The position numbers were made by a program, and so were the translations under genes. From Bursaphelenchus xylophilus (taxonomy: Eukaryota; Nematoda; Chromadorea; Rhabditida; Aphelenchoididae), in the NCBI GenBank assembly GCA_904066235.2, contig CAJFCV020000005.1:8923501-8987500 (forward strand): a stretch of 64,000 bases of DNA, written 5' to 3'. A model generated the notes under the pieces. The model saw nothing but the letters and a program-made list of their open reading frames with translations, made no database searches and was not told where the DNA came from. Position 1 is the first letter of the stretch. Each line of letters opens with the position of its first letter. Below are positions 1 to 12,799 of this stretch, piece by piece.

Positions 1-69
1 AACAGACATTGAAGAAAGAGATGACACAGGATTGTATAAATTTTTGAATTACTTCTAAACCTTTTTCAG

Positions 70-3000
70 CTATGAGAACGGCCGAATCGTCGATTTGACC
101 TTCAGCCAGAAGGACAAAACTTTCTCTGAGAATATCAAGAGAAGTGTTGTAAACTCCCTCCAACTCAGCCTTTCCCAACAAGAAGAGCAGACTCAGCACT
201 TCAAAGTCAACGAAACCTCGATTGAAGGAAGTTGTGAAACTCTCTACACCATCCTTCCAGAAGACAGATGTAGATCCAACAAGAACCAAAAGTCCTGTGT
301 GAGAATCGTCAAGACTATCAACTTTGAAAACTGCGACCATTCGACCGAACTTCGTTACAACTTCTTCAGAGGAGAGCAACTTCAGGACGGTCTTCAGGAG
401 AAAGAGTCCAACCAAACTGGAATCCAAAGGTCGACTAACATCGAGATTGAACTCAAGCGAGAATCTGAAGAAGTCTTTGTCGTCAGCTACGCCAAGTCTG
501 TTGCTGAATACAGTGTCCCCTTGTCTTTGACGAAAAACCAATATTTGACTGCAGTTGCCATCACTGAAGTTCGTCTCCAGGACATCAAACAGCTCGAAGT
601 TTCGGATGAAGTTGAAACCAAGAAGAAGCCTCAAAGCCTCGTGTACAACGATGAATTCGACGTGAAGAGAGAGAAGTTCTACGCTACTGGAAATGAAGCC
701 TACTTGAAAGATCAACAGTACATCAAGAAGAGCAATATCCCTGAAGCCGTTAAGAACTTGTTGAAGGCCATGGCTCAGACCTTTGTTGCTGAATCCGTCA
801 GCTGGGAGATGGACTCTAGAGCTCCTCAGATCTTCATGAACTTGGTGAAGATTCTCCGTCATGCCTCCAAGGATGACATTGAAGAGATCCACGAGAAAAT
901 CTATTCCTCTGATGCTTTCGAAAAGAAATCGGTCAAGTTTGTCAAGGCCGTCATTGTCGATGCTTTGGCTGCAGCTGGAACTCACCCAACCATCACTCAT
1001 TTGCTCACTAAATTCAGAAAGGACGTCTCTGAAAGCAAATCTGCCAGCTTGTTGAAAAGAATCGCCATCAACATTCCATTCGTCAGCGAGGAGATTGTCA
1101 GCTCCATTTGGAAAGTCTGTGACATGAACACCGAGAAAAAGAGCCTCTACAAAACTTGCATCCTGAGCTGGTCTAGACTGGCCAACGCCGTGTGTGGACA
1201 ACCCGAATTCAACGGTGATTTGTGGGCTCAACAGAAGAGACAACAACCAGTTTGCAGCGAGGAATTCAAGAATGAATTGAACCAGGTAACAACCACAACC
1301 AGTGTGTGTAATATCGGTTTAGAACTTGAAATCTCTTCTGGCTGAATCCGCGGAGCCGGAATCCAGAATTCTCGCCCTGAAGGCTTATGGAAACTTGGCT
1401 CTCGAGTTGAGCGTTCCCCAGCTGGAGCAGATTGCTCGTGATCAGACCTTGGACAGGATTCAACGTCAGGTGGCCATTGACGCCTTCAGACAGTTTGGGA
1501 AGAGAATGTCGAAGAGAATCTCCAGAATCTTATTGCCTATCTTCATGGACAAAAATGAGTACCCAGAGATCAGAATGGAGGCCCTCAAGCAGCTGTTGAA
1601 CAACAATGTTGATGAAAATGTGCTTCAACAAATTTCTTTCGGAGTGATGCGCGATGCCAACATGAACATTAGAGCTTTCACCGTTTCATCTGTTTTGAGC
1701 TTGGCCCAGAAGCTGGAAAAGAGAAACCCGAGATTGTAAGCACATCTTGAGATCATCAGAAATCATTTTCCAGAGCCCAAAAGCTGATAGCCGCGGAGAC
1801 CCTGATTCGTCAAGGCTTGAGCTTCCAGCAACAACAACGCCTAGACAGGTCTTTGGCCAAACAAGATACTGAACTGCTCGGAAACTCCGCTTTCACCTTC
1901 TCTTCGATTCTTTCCAACGACTCTTATATCCCCAAGGATCTCCAACTTTCCGTTGACGCCTTGATCAACCGTCATCTTCTTCCTATTTTTGCTCAATACG
2001 GAATTCGTCAACAAAATATCGAAAAGGTCGTCGACCAACTTCTCCAGAAGCTGGTCGACCAGCCCACCGACAAAATCTTGGTCCGTGGAAGACGTTCCGC
2101 CATGCAGAAGATGGTCAACTCTCCAGTTCAGACCCTGAAAAGCATTTTTGATCAGTTGAAGATTGTTGTGCGCAGAAACGAGAATGCCCCTCAATTCCTC
2201 GCCTACAAGCGCGAACAGGGAATGGACGTTGCCTTTGTCTACGCCGACCAAAAACACCTTCCTGATTTCATTGCCGGTCTGGTTACTGATGGACAAATCG
2301 ATATCAGCGGATTAGAAACTGATGGAGAGAAAGCGTTCAGCTACACTGGAGCTGAGATGAGCTTTGAGCAACAACTTAAAGTCCCAACTATTTTCGGTAT
2401 CCCCTTGGTTTACACTGCTCAGGCCGCCCATGTCTACTCTATTGATGGAAAGACCAAGTTGGCTTTGAAGACTGCCGGCAACGCCATCAACGGAGCTGAG
2501 TTCAAGATTAATGTTGTCCCTAAGGTCTCAACCCAACTGGTCCAAAAACTTGAAGCCATTTCGCCCTTGTTGACCAACGGGATTCAACACCAAATCAACT
2601 TGGACGCTCAGATGCCTCTGGTCGTTGAGGACCGCTACAACGAAAATGGTCTTCAAATTGACGCTGCTCTGCCAAAACAAAGAGATCACACTTACAAGGT
2701 CGTCCAGATCTCTTCTCATCCATCCACATTGACGCGTGAATGGCCAAGAGAATCCAAGACCTACGTTGAATCCGAAGAGCGTACTCTTCATGTCAGGAAA
2801 TGCCAACCATTGTTCCGTGAGACGCAGAAACAATGGACCTCGCCATTCACCGGAATGAGATACGAAATCCGCGGTCATTACCATCATCCTTCTGAACCCG
2901 ACTGTCTTATTGTTGGAGAAAACGCCCTCCAGTTGCACATTCACGTTGAGAAAGGAGCCGCCAAGAAATTGAGATTCCATTATAAGCTCGAAACCGACTC

Positions 3001-4933
3001 TATCCAACAAACGGAAGGGCCAAAAATGCTCCACAAATTGTTGAAGGGAGCCCACGTCGACCAGTTGTTCAAGAACACCCCGCAGAACGAAAAATCTATC
3101 GTCAGCAAATTCGCAGAGAACTATAAAACCTTCGCCGTTACGAAAGTTCAATCCAAACTTGTCGGACTAGCTCTTGGAGCTGATGATCAGCAATTGGCCA
3201 AGATGGAAGCGACGACGAAGACTCTTTGCGACTCATCCTTTACCCTCTGCTCAACTGATTCTGAATACAGATTCAAACACGAAGGATCTGACGGATTCAA
3301 ACTTCGCGTCGTCGGTGAAGTCGCTCGTCTACAATTGCATGGAGTTTACGGTGGAGTTAAGTCTCAACACGTTTTGGCTCATGTCGAAACTCATTGGGGG
3401 AAATACAACGAGGAAGACAAGAATACCGTCTCTTTCTGTGTCTATGGCCACCCATCTTCTCAACAAGTCCAAGGTCTTGCCCAACAATCGAGCCAATATG
3501 ATGATGAAGATTATCCCATGACTCAAATGCCCACCAAGATCCATGCCAACCACTACACCATCTTGATGGAGAACCAGTTGAACGGCTGGACTACCCAACA
3601 CATCCGACCTTTGGTCAAGTTTGTACAGCTCTATACCAACCCTACGTCGATGGTTATGAGTGCTGAATGGAGTGCCGAAAGAGCGCTTCCAAGACACAGT
3701 GTGTTGAAGAACGACATTGTTGTCGAGGATGGACATGTCAGACTGATCACTGATGACGAACATGAAGTTTCTGCCCGTTTGAGCCAGAGAAAGCCCCACA
3801 GATCCGGATCCAGCAGAAGAGACATCTTCACAAGTCAATCAGCGAACGATATGGCCAGATGCACCTTGGACAACAAGCACAACATCGAGTCTTTTAATGG
3901 AAAAACTTACAGAGTAAGAAACAGTGATGACTACAAAGCCTTTTTTGCCGGGTGTCACGCTCATTCCGCATTGTTTTAGATTCCTTTAACGTCTTGCTAC
4001 ACCGTTCTTTCTGCTGACTGCTCTTCCGAAGAACCCAAGTACGCCATCTTGGCCAAGACCGGAAAGAACGGCCGATTGACCCTTCAACTGCTCAATCCCC
4101 GAGGAATCTACACCATCGAGAGAGAAGCGGACGAAACCTCCGTTAAAGTTAATGGGGAAGCCATCGCTGAGGATGAATACCAAAGATATGGGTAAGTCAT
4201 ACATCCGCCTATAAAAGACAGAAGTGAAAATGGTTTTAAACGATTTATTACAGTCCTTGAAATTAATTGTGCATTTCAATGTTTTAGAGTCTCCATTGTC
4301 CGCCGCGACCAACGAGTCATCTACGTCCTCCACTGCCGTACGACTGGAATGGAAATCCGTTACGATGGAGAGAATGTCTCCGTCTTCCTTCCCGACGAAT
4401 ACGTCAACCAACAATGCGGAGTCTGTGGAAGATTCTCCAACAGCCAGGATGATTCGCTCCGTCTCTCCAACAACCAGTTGGCCAAGACGTTGAAGGAATT
4501 CCACGCTTCGTACTTGTACCGTGAATCCGGATGTGATGCTTCGGAAGTTGAGAAGCGTACTGAAAAGCATTATCGCCAAGAAGACAGCTTCGAATCTGCT
4601 GAATCCGATGAAATGGAAAATTTGACCAAGCCAAAATCCGATGAAAGCCGAGTTGTGAAGCCGCAACAAGTTCAACAGATCCGTGAATTCAGAGAGTTCA
4701 TCTGCATCTCTCAGAAGGCTCTTGCCAAGTGTCCTCGAGGATTCGAAGCCCAAGGCTTGGCCACTGAACAGAAGGAGTTCGTCTGCATTCGTCGTCATCA
4801 TGCGGGAGTCCAAGCTCTCAGGCAACGAGTCCTTGATGGTGAAATCATCGAAGACCTTAAGAAGCACGGCAAGACCGTCAAGCTTTTCGACGTTGAGCTG
4901 CCCAAGCGTTGCTCCCAATTCGAACAATTCTAA
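70..4933 (+). CDS. Vitellogenin (yolk protein precursor), 3' part of gene
   Basis: Secreted lipid-transport yolk precursor, made in the intestine of nematodes and taken up by oocytes (family knowledge). Five exons are visible: 70-1285, 1323-1735, 1774-3913, 3980-4191 and 4288-4933. The first begins after a TTTTTCAG acceptor, so the signal peptide and first residues lie left of the window. Introns are 37, 38, 66 and 96 nt and keep phase, giving 1,541 visible residues, close to the 1,600-1,650 of known worm vitellogenins. Order of parts: lipoprotein N-terminal beta-barrel and helical (HEAT-like) region in exons 1-2 and early exon 3, open beta-sheet region in exon 3, then a von Willebrand type D domain from about 3858 (ARCTLDNKHNIESFNGKTY) with CGVCG near 4415. 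A basic SSRRD site just before the vWD domain could be a cleavage site, but this is inference. Codon use is strongly biased, as in highly expressed genes. The exact paralogue is not determined. Confidence 0.95.
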
Positions 4934-5083
4934 GACCACGGGAATCCAGAATTCCTCAACTTGCACACAACTTTCATAATCTGCACTTTATTGTATCCTA
5001 TGCACAGAATTTATTCCTTGAGCCCGACCTTGGTGACAACTTGTACCCGGTTTTGTAAAATGCAAGCATATGACGTTCGTAGT

Positions 5084-5089
5084 AATAAA
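5084..5089 (+). terminator. Poly(A) signal of the vitellogenin gene
   Basis: AATAAA about 150 nt after the vitellogenin stop codon; it is the first canonical signal downstream. Confidence 0.6.
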
Positions 5090-5099
5090 CACCCGCAGT

Positions 5100-8000
5100 A
5101 GAAGTTCAGGTGACATCTGACCAAATTAATTTGTAGTATAGTATAGTAAGTCTATGCGCAAAAAACGATGACAAGAAATTATTTACATGAAATAAGTTGA
5201 TAGTCATAAATGATGCGGATCATCGAAATATCTTGTGACATAAATGGAACAGGCATTCCGCGTTCTAAATATAATTTTTCCGGCTCTGCTACGGTATTCT
5301 GCATAAATCTGTCTACCGTAATTTTAAATTAAAATTTCCGCAAATTACCTCCTGCTCCTCAAACTGCACCTGTCGGCTTCCTTTTTTCATTACTTTTTCG
5401 GTTTCCCGGCTACATTTTCAATTACGATCTTGATTTACAATTTACAGTTGCAGACCAAAGATTTAATTTCGGGGGCGCTGCACTCTTAACACTTTTGCAC
5501 GTACTATTACAGCAGCAACAAAAAGAATGGTTGGATGTGCCGTGCTGTGCCGGCTGAACTCTTCCTCGCGAACATCGTCGAACGGCCCCGCAGGGCATTC
5601 CTTGGGGCTCGTCCGGCTCTGTCCTTTTATGCGCCTTGCAGACAACACTAAAGTTTCATTTTTTTGCAGAGTGGAATGGGACAAGGAGGAACGGAGGAGT
5701 TTTTCGGCCGCGAAATGACCAGTCCAGGAGCAAATTTTCTTTCCATTGAGAAGTGTATTGGGAGCCTAGAAGTAGGGTTACTATACTAACGTTTCTAGGC
5801 CTTTTTTCTCAATGGATTTATAATAGAAATAGCGGACGCCATCGATGGCTAACTGTTTCAACGGTTGCTAGCTAAGCTTGTGTCTATAATCGGAATTTTT
5901 ACAACTAATCTTTCCTGTAACCATCTATGCCCTTCATTGGACTTGGCCTGCGATTTACTCTAGTTGTTTGTTCTTTGTTATTTCTGACTTTATTTTGCAC
6001 TCTGCAACTTTTTTTTATTATAACTTTGAGCTCTCTTCGTAGCATTCCCTTATCACTTTCTCTTTTTATCATCCCGACCGCAACAGCACGCCAAAAAACA
6101 AGAGCCTCATCATTCTTAGATCAGCCTTCAATAACTGACATAGGTATGTCGGGGCAAATCATGAAGGCAACTTTTAAAACGGGCTAAACATCAAAGTCTG
6201 CCCTCATGACGTATGTTGGATTTTGTCCCCTTTCTTTTACTCCTCCAAAACTTTTTATGCCCACACATAAAAAAACGTTGAGGAACAGAAATCGATCAGC
6301 TCCTCTTGACTTTGTTAGACGATCGTCAGCTCAAACCCCATCAATTTTAATACTGAATGGCCTTAGGTGTTCGGGGAGAATGTGTTGTTTGCAAAGATCA
6401 AGGAATGGACAGGTTGGATCATTAATCTGGCTGACGCTCCAGCAATCAGTCTTCAGTCAGAACGGAGGAGGAAAAGGGCAGGAGATGAAAAATGTGTTCC
6501 AATTACTAGAAATAGGACTTTTGACTCCTGAGCTTGAGCTATATTGTTCAGATCAGTGAAAAGAAAACCTGGAAAGCTAAAGTAAGACAAGGACGTGGGA
6601 TACCAAGTCAACACAACATGTATATACCATTTTGTGATCAAAGTTAGGGATGTATTTTCAAAATTAGCTGCTAAAAATAACAACTCTTGTCACCGTATTT
6701 CCTCTAATTTTGGAAAAGTTGGACAAGAAATGGTTTGGCTCGACGGATTCCTCTCCTTGTGTCCTCTTGATCTTATAGTAATATCCCAAGTCACAGGTGT
6801 GTTGCGTACCCAGACAAGATTCTTCTTTTGTATTCGAGTTAGTTTACTCAAGATTGCTTGACCGTTCTCCGTACAGTCGCTCCGACTATTTTCTTGTGTA
6901 AATACTAATGTCTTTTTTGATGTCCCTTTTATCATAGGGGTGTACATTTGTTGTGGTCCCTTAATGAGACTTAATTGTGAGACGGCATAAGTTCGGTCAA
7001 GGCGTTGCAAGCCCTTTTTACAATATGTAGTTGATTTATTTATACAGTAATCCTTCAAATCCTCTCATCTCTACTGCACTGTTCATTACTCGTTTTTTGT
7101 TGTCCTTTATACAGCTCCATTCAACCTCCCGAATCACAAACAAACCCCCAAACGAATCGCAAAGAGAACCGGACCCTGGGGCGGTTTGTTTGGCTCTGAC
7201 CAGGCGCTCTTGGTCAAGCCGTCGGTCGGAGCGACAAACGTGAGGACTATTTGTTTTTTGCTGGGAGGTTCTGTAGTCTGACAAAAGACTTGTTGCGTCT
7301 CCATGGAATCACCTGGGATCTTTGCGCGACGAAATTATGTGGGTTAGGAGGCTGGAGAGGGGGCTGAGGGAAAGGCATTGTTTTTTGGGATAGGGTAACC
7401 CGATTTTTGAGATGTTCTGGCATGCGTAATGGATGCGGAGGGATGACAGAGAAGATGATCGCAATGGTCATAGAAGGTGTTTTTGGCTAGAATTGGAAGC
7501 CATATAAAATTTCGAGTCTATGGTTGTAATTCTGTTGTAAACTCTAATATGTGCCAAACGAGATGCTAAATTTCCTTCCGAAAACTGACTTTCTTAGTAT
7601 ACTAAAGTGTCGTTAATTTTTCGATAAATACTTCTTGAACCTTTCTTATTATAATGGCAATTCTCCTTGTTTTCCCGGTGTATGTTTTATTCATAGCCAA
7701 CAGGGACAGCTAATGGCATTATTTTTGTTCCTTGGCCAGTCCTTTGCTTTCTCGTTTTAGTTTTTGTTGACCATGGGCATTCAGAGCCATTGACCAATGT
7801 TAATAAATAGTAATTTATCATTAAGCCAAAAAAGTGGTTTTTGGGGCATTCTGATCCATGCCAAGGTTGCTCTCCTTTACTGTCTTTTCCGGCTTTAGAA
7901 GGCCTATACTGTCTTCATCTTCTCCGTGGTCTTTAATCCATGCTCAGTGACTCCTTTTATTTACGCAGTTGACATTCCACGCTCAATTGTTTTATCCTCG

Positions 8001-10920
8001 TCAGTTTTTTATTTGAAGCTTTGAACGTTTAATCCGGTTTATTTTAGACTGCAAAGCCGGCCAACGACCACGATTAATGTAGTTTTGAAGTATGTTAACC
8101 TCTTCCTGACTATGTTAGCTGAGTAATAGGGATAAGCTTTGCTTTTTCGCGTAATTTCCTTCGAGGATCCGATAGGAACTCAAACTCTAGGTCCTTCTGT
8201 CGAAATTCATTGTAAAAAATTCCGAACGCTTTCCCATTTTTGATCCCCGGTTTTTGCATTGTAATCCCATTCGATCGGCTTTACCAAACCCATGAAAGGT
8301 TCGGGGGAAATCCGAAATTTTCAATTCAAGCTCCAAGAACCTTTTCACAAAATCGGCTGACCCACATAGATCGAGAGACAATCTCCGTTTTTTCAGCAGC
8401 GCAGATATTGAGCGGCTCCAGTAGGTGGCAGAGGAATGAGAAAAATCAACAAAAAATGGAACAGGGGGCTTCCGAGATGGTTTTGAAGAGAGACTTGCAA
8501 AAAAATGGGGAAACTGCTGCTAATTTTGCGGAAATGGAGGAAAGTAGGGCGAAATTGTGATCATTGCGTGGAAAATAACTCTTTCATAGGCGTTCCTTAA
8601 CAAGTGTTTTTGAGTGAAAGCTACTTGGAAGCACGGTTTTAATGTTTTTTATTATTCCAATTGAAATTGAGATGTTTTTTATTGTATAATTTCATACAAA
8701 CAGAACCCATTCCCGTTACACACGCGTTGTTGAATAGGCCGGCTTTCCATTGAAAGTTGGTCTCGATTTCGAGTCCTCGCAAACATTTCGAACACAACCC
8801 CGCAGTTTTTGACTCCTTTTGCCTTCCGGGGCGCTCGGCGTTCACCTTTTACGTTCGGCACGTCACGCGGCGTTCCCCGGCACGGAATCCCCATGGACGG
8901 CACCGGCTCCAAAGCCGCGTCCATCGCACTCTTAGCGGCTGGCGGCCTGGTCTTTGACCGTGGCCCATTTTTGGGCCGCTCGCGTCTTTTTTTTGTTTGT
9001 TGGCCGCTCGGAACGCCCCCGTCATCGTCGTCGTGCCAGGCTCTCGGCTGCGTGTCAACGGAACGTCGAGCGGCCCGCGGTCCTGTTGAGGCCAAACATG
9101 GTGGAAAAAAGGGAGGAGTGCTGGGCTTTAGAGGACAAGGAAGAGGGCGAACAGGAATGGTCCTATCCTTATACAGAAGTCATGCGGGTAAGATGAAGTC
9201 ATGTAGGGGGTTTAATTGCAGGAAGGTAGTTCCTCGTTTTCCTGGTTAACCGCAGGTGGAACGGATGGCCGTTACGCTAGGCAAGCGGTAAAAAAAAGCG
9301 ACGCATGTAAACTCCTTGTAAATTGTATCACATGTATATATAGGTCATCGCGGCTACGGGACTCTTATCATACTTCCGACCTCAACTTTTATTTTATGCC
9401 ACGTTATTTTGTAGTTCAGCAACTGTTACGTACTTTACTCTATAAATTCCTGGTCACCCCCTTTACGTGCCATCTTTAACTTTAGTAAATTCCACATCCC
9501 CCTCCTTCCTGACCTCCCTGAATTCCTCCTAATTTCTCTCCATGTTGCTCAACTTTTCCCTCTCCCCCTTTTTTTCTCGAACTTCCCAAAAAGGGGGGCA
9601 AAAAAAGTGTTCCGGGCGGTCATTTGAAGCCGCTCGCCGATTTCATTTTTTTTCTCTCCGTCCTCCGAGCAAAGGGCAGATTACGTCGCGGCGGGGTAAA
9701 CAAAACGAGAACGATGCCGGAACGCTCCGAAAAAGGAAGGGATTTCGGAGATTGTGCAATGGATTTACGGCGGGGAGAAGGGAAGGTGAGAGAGTGAGAA
9801 AAAAATTTTGAGGGATTTTGGAATTTTTCCATTGTGAAATCTTGATGTAAGGTAGGTTATCCACTCGACGAAACTCGGGGCAATTCAAAAGATCTTGCTG
9901 TAACGGAGGGTTGCCATTTATCGCGGGGCTTTTACCTTACAAATTATCATCGGCTTTTGTTTAGCGGCCTGATTTACAAAATTTGCTGACCTTTCATTTA
10001 ATTTTTTTAATTTTACTTACCCACAGTTCGATGCTATTATATTCGTCTAAATTCCACGACGGAATTTGTTGTTTATTAGCAGGTTCCCGAGGAGATTTGG
10101 CTTAATCTGGCATCCCTTCGACTAATTCCTTATTTATCGTCCGTCTTTGATTCTTGTTTTGGTTTCAGCTATTTATGGCCATTGTCTCGTGCGGATTTGT
10201 GGATGCTGATGAAACCTGGATTAGCTGTAGTTTGGGACGCTGTTGATGTAAGCTTAAAATTACCCAAATTTTTGTCATTGTGCAATATTTCGAGTGGGGT
10301 TATGAAACATGTTTTGGCTCGAAGAATTTGTTCTTTGCCCCTTATGATTTATTGTTAGTCAGTCTTCAAAACATAGCATTTGAGAGGCCGTAATGGCCGG
10401 CTCAAATTTCTGATCCGGCAACATCGTACAACATATTGTTTACCTCTCTTACTCGTAATCAAACGAGCCCCTCCGGGCATCGTCCGCACAGATAACGAAC
10501 AGAGAATGTGGTCGCAAAAAAAGAGGTCGAACGGGGAAGAGACGACTGACCGAGAGCTCTTCCATCGCCCGTCCTGATCCCCGTCGCTCCATGGGTCTTC
10601 CCCCCTTCTCTCTCTGTGATTTCTCGCGTTTTCGGGGGCGCTGTGAGTGTGGCGTTGATGATGATTGCGCCCCGCTTCGAGCTGTTTTGTAGAGTGCAAC
10701 ATTGAGCAGCGCTGTGGGCAGCGAAGATCGGGGGAGGCCGATAAGCGGGACAGAAGGGGGAACGGCGACCGAGTCGGGCTTGGAGTCGGATGTACGCTAG
10801 ATTTAGAGGCTAGGACCGATAACGGCGAAGGTAGAATAAAGCGAGATTGGGTAGCTGATACTTTGGGAAGACTAGGAACGACAGCCGGGTTGGGGAGCTT
10901 TGAGAGATCGTTTTCTGACA
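5100..10920. other. Intergenic stretch without a recognised gene
   Basis: No reading frame here combines good codon use with splice sites or a known domain. The DNA alternates AT-rich stretches with GC-rich patches (about 8.75-9.1, 9.55-9.8 and 10.4-10.8 kb) that carry long runs of one base. A short inverted repeat (CCATTGAGAA and its complement) lies at about 5749-5816. I see no mobile element with clear ends. Confidence 0.4.
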
Positions 10921-10951
10921 GACTTTGGTCGAAAATTTAACGTCAACCTCA

Positions 10952-11270
10952 GATGGGGAACAGTGTTTCCTGTTGCCCTTGCACCCGGGATGAACTTCTC
11001 ATTTTTTTGGTCGGGTTTCTGACCCGATTTAGATTCTGTATGCTCTCAGCCTGCGCCACGAACAGGTCCACCTGTTCTCTCAAATATGTCATCTCCCACC
11101 CCATCACTTCTCGCATGGCTTGCGGGGTGGGATGATGAGAGCGGAGGCATTGGCGAGGAACTGCTCCCCGCTTCCCCCCACCACCTTTTCTCGCTGTCCT
11201 GGATCAGCGGGGCAGCTGAGACAACCGAAGGGAGCTGCGTCGAAACACCGACGTTGATGAGGGGGATATG
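10952..11270 (-). other. Weak coding candidate, minus strand
   Basis: Two overlapping minus-strand frames are open across this GC-rich patch. One reads Ser/Pro-rich with a stretch APLIQDSEKRW; the other, from about 11,115 to a stop at 10,952, reads as a helix-rich tail (EVMGWEMTYLREQVDLFVAQ). No firm splice sites link them, and no family is recognised. The phrase APLIQ also occurs in the candidate at 12.5 kb. Open frames arise easily in GC-rich DNA, so this may be noncoding. Confidence 0.2.
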
Positions 11271-12451
11271 TAGGTAAAGAGGGGAGGATATATCGAATGG
11301 ACCAGATCAGCGAGGAGGGGGGAACATGTGTTGCATGAGACTAGGAGAAGGTAGTTGGGGGTGTGTTTGGAGTGATATTGAATTAGCCACGGTTGTGGTT
11401 GGAGGCCTTGTTATGGGATCTTTTGAACTCTTGGACGCAGGAGGGGCCTTTTTTGGGGGTTGCCTAAAGCAAGGCTTTTGTTTAGTCCTCTTCTTTCTCC
11501 ACCTTGTATTATGTATAACGTTTCAATTGTAATTGAATGTTGTATTTAAAGTCTACCTTTTTATAACCCTCTAAAAGTCCAATTCCGCCTCAAAAGTTTC
11601 AAAAGCATAAATAATCCGCCCCAGATTTCGGCAGAAAAAGTACATTTCGGCTATTAGAGGGCAGTAAATTATCAAAAAAAAAAACAAGAGATCAACTGAA
11701 CGAGCAGTTGAGGCTGTCTGATCTCCGGGAGCGAGAAAAAAAACACCTTTTATCTTTAGCAACAAGTCATTAAAGGGACTAGGAAAAAAGTAGGTTGGGG
11801 CTAATTCAGTGCGATTTACACGCAACTGCGGAGTTACATTTCTATGCGTTGATGAAGCAAAAGAATTACCGGGGTGAGATGGTTTGAAAAGTGCACAAAA
11901 AGTTGAAATAACCTTGGGCGTTCCAGAATTTCGAAAAATTGTAAAATGAGCTTGAATTTGTAGGCTATGGAGCAATCGAGACTGTAGAAGTGACGTCATT
12001 TATGGTTTCTTCGCCTTAGGATCTTATCATTGCAATTAGAAGGTTCAAAGGTTTAAAATTTGTTTATTTAGGGAATAACGCGAGGCTTTTGATATGAAAG
12101 CTTTAAATTTAAAATTTTCATTACAGTTCTAAAACCCCATCCTTGCCTTGTCAGGTTGTAAACACATGACTAACACTTTCTGCCTCCCTCGCTTCCATGA
12201 CTATACCACCCTATAATCCATTTATCATGCTTTTATCAATCTATTTTTGTCCTGATTCAGCTACCTGTTCACCCCAAATTCCATTTCCAATTTGCTGAGC
12301 ACCTTATCAGTGAATGGTCAGGATGGCGACCATTTCTTTGCGCTAGCGGTTCAACATCCACATTTTTTGGTTGTTCGCGTTTCCCGAGCTGAAATCAGAG
12401 ATGAGAAATTGAATTTTTCATTTTTTTCTCAATTTCGGCAGATGACTTGAT

Positions 12452-12720
12452 CAACTTGTCGACGGATCCGGAATGGGGTTGGAGGACTTCTCTCGCACAT
12501 ATTTTTCGTTGACGGAAGAAAAGTTGTCGCCCTCGATAAGCGAGCCACTTTTTCTGGGGCTGCCGTTCATCGACGAGGGGTCATTGACACGGCTCAGCTG
12601 GATCAGTGGAGCGATATGGGAGGGAAGGGGAAGGGATGATTGAGTAGGGTTAGTTATACGAGCTTTAGGGAAGGCGATGCGGGAGTTTGAACTTGTTGAT
12701 ACCATAGCTTGCTTTGCTCT
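12452..12720 (-). other. Weak coding candidate, Ser/Pro-rich C-terminal exon
   Basis: This minus-strand open frame ends ...NPIPDPSTS before a stop at about 12,452. It is polar and Ser/Pro-rich, as in disordered tails, and its codon choice is even. A possible acceptor (ACTGATCCAG) lies just before LSRVNDPSS at about 12,594. It shares APLIQ with the 11.2 kb candidate and may belong with it to a long-intron minus-strand gene. No family is recognised and no second exon is proven. Confidence 0.25.
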
Positions 12721-12799
12721 TCCCAATATGTCATGTTTGATGTCGGAAATTTTATTCTGTCTGGAAATCTCCCTTCATATTATGTACTCTATAGCATGT

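Noticed and set aside
1841..3838. Long open frames on the minus strand opposite vitellogenin exons, up to 207 codons
   Set aside because: They are shadows caused by the biased codon use of the vitellogenin gene on the plus strand.
6350..6440. Plus-strand CVVCKDQ stretch resembling the start of a nuclear receptor DNA-binding domain
   Set aside because: A stop follows within a few codons and no second zinc module is found nearby.
6690..7058. Minus-strand frame of 122 codons
   Set aside because: Composition is irregular and no family is recognised; likely chance.
10254..10275. AATTACCCAA similar to the spliced leader SL1
   Set aside because: Only about ten bases match. The GTTTGAG end, the donor and the rest of an SL RNA are absent.
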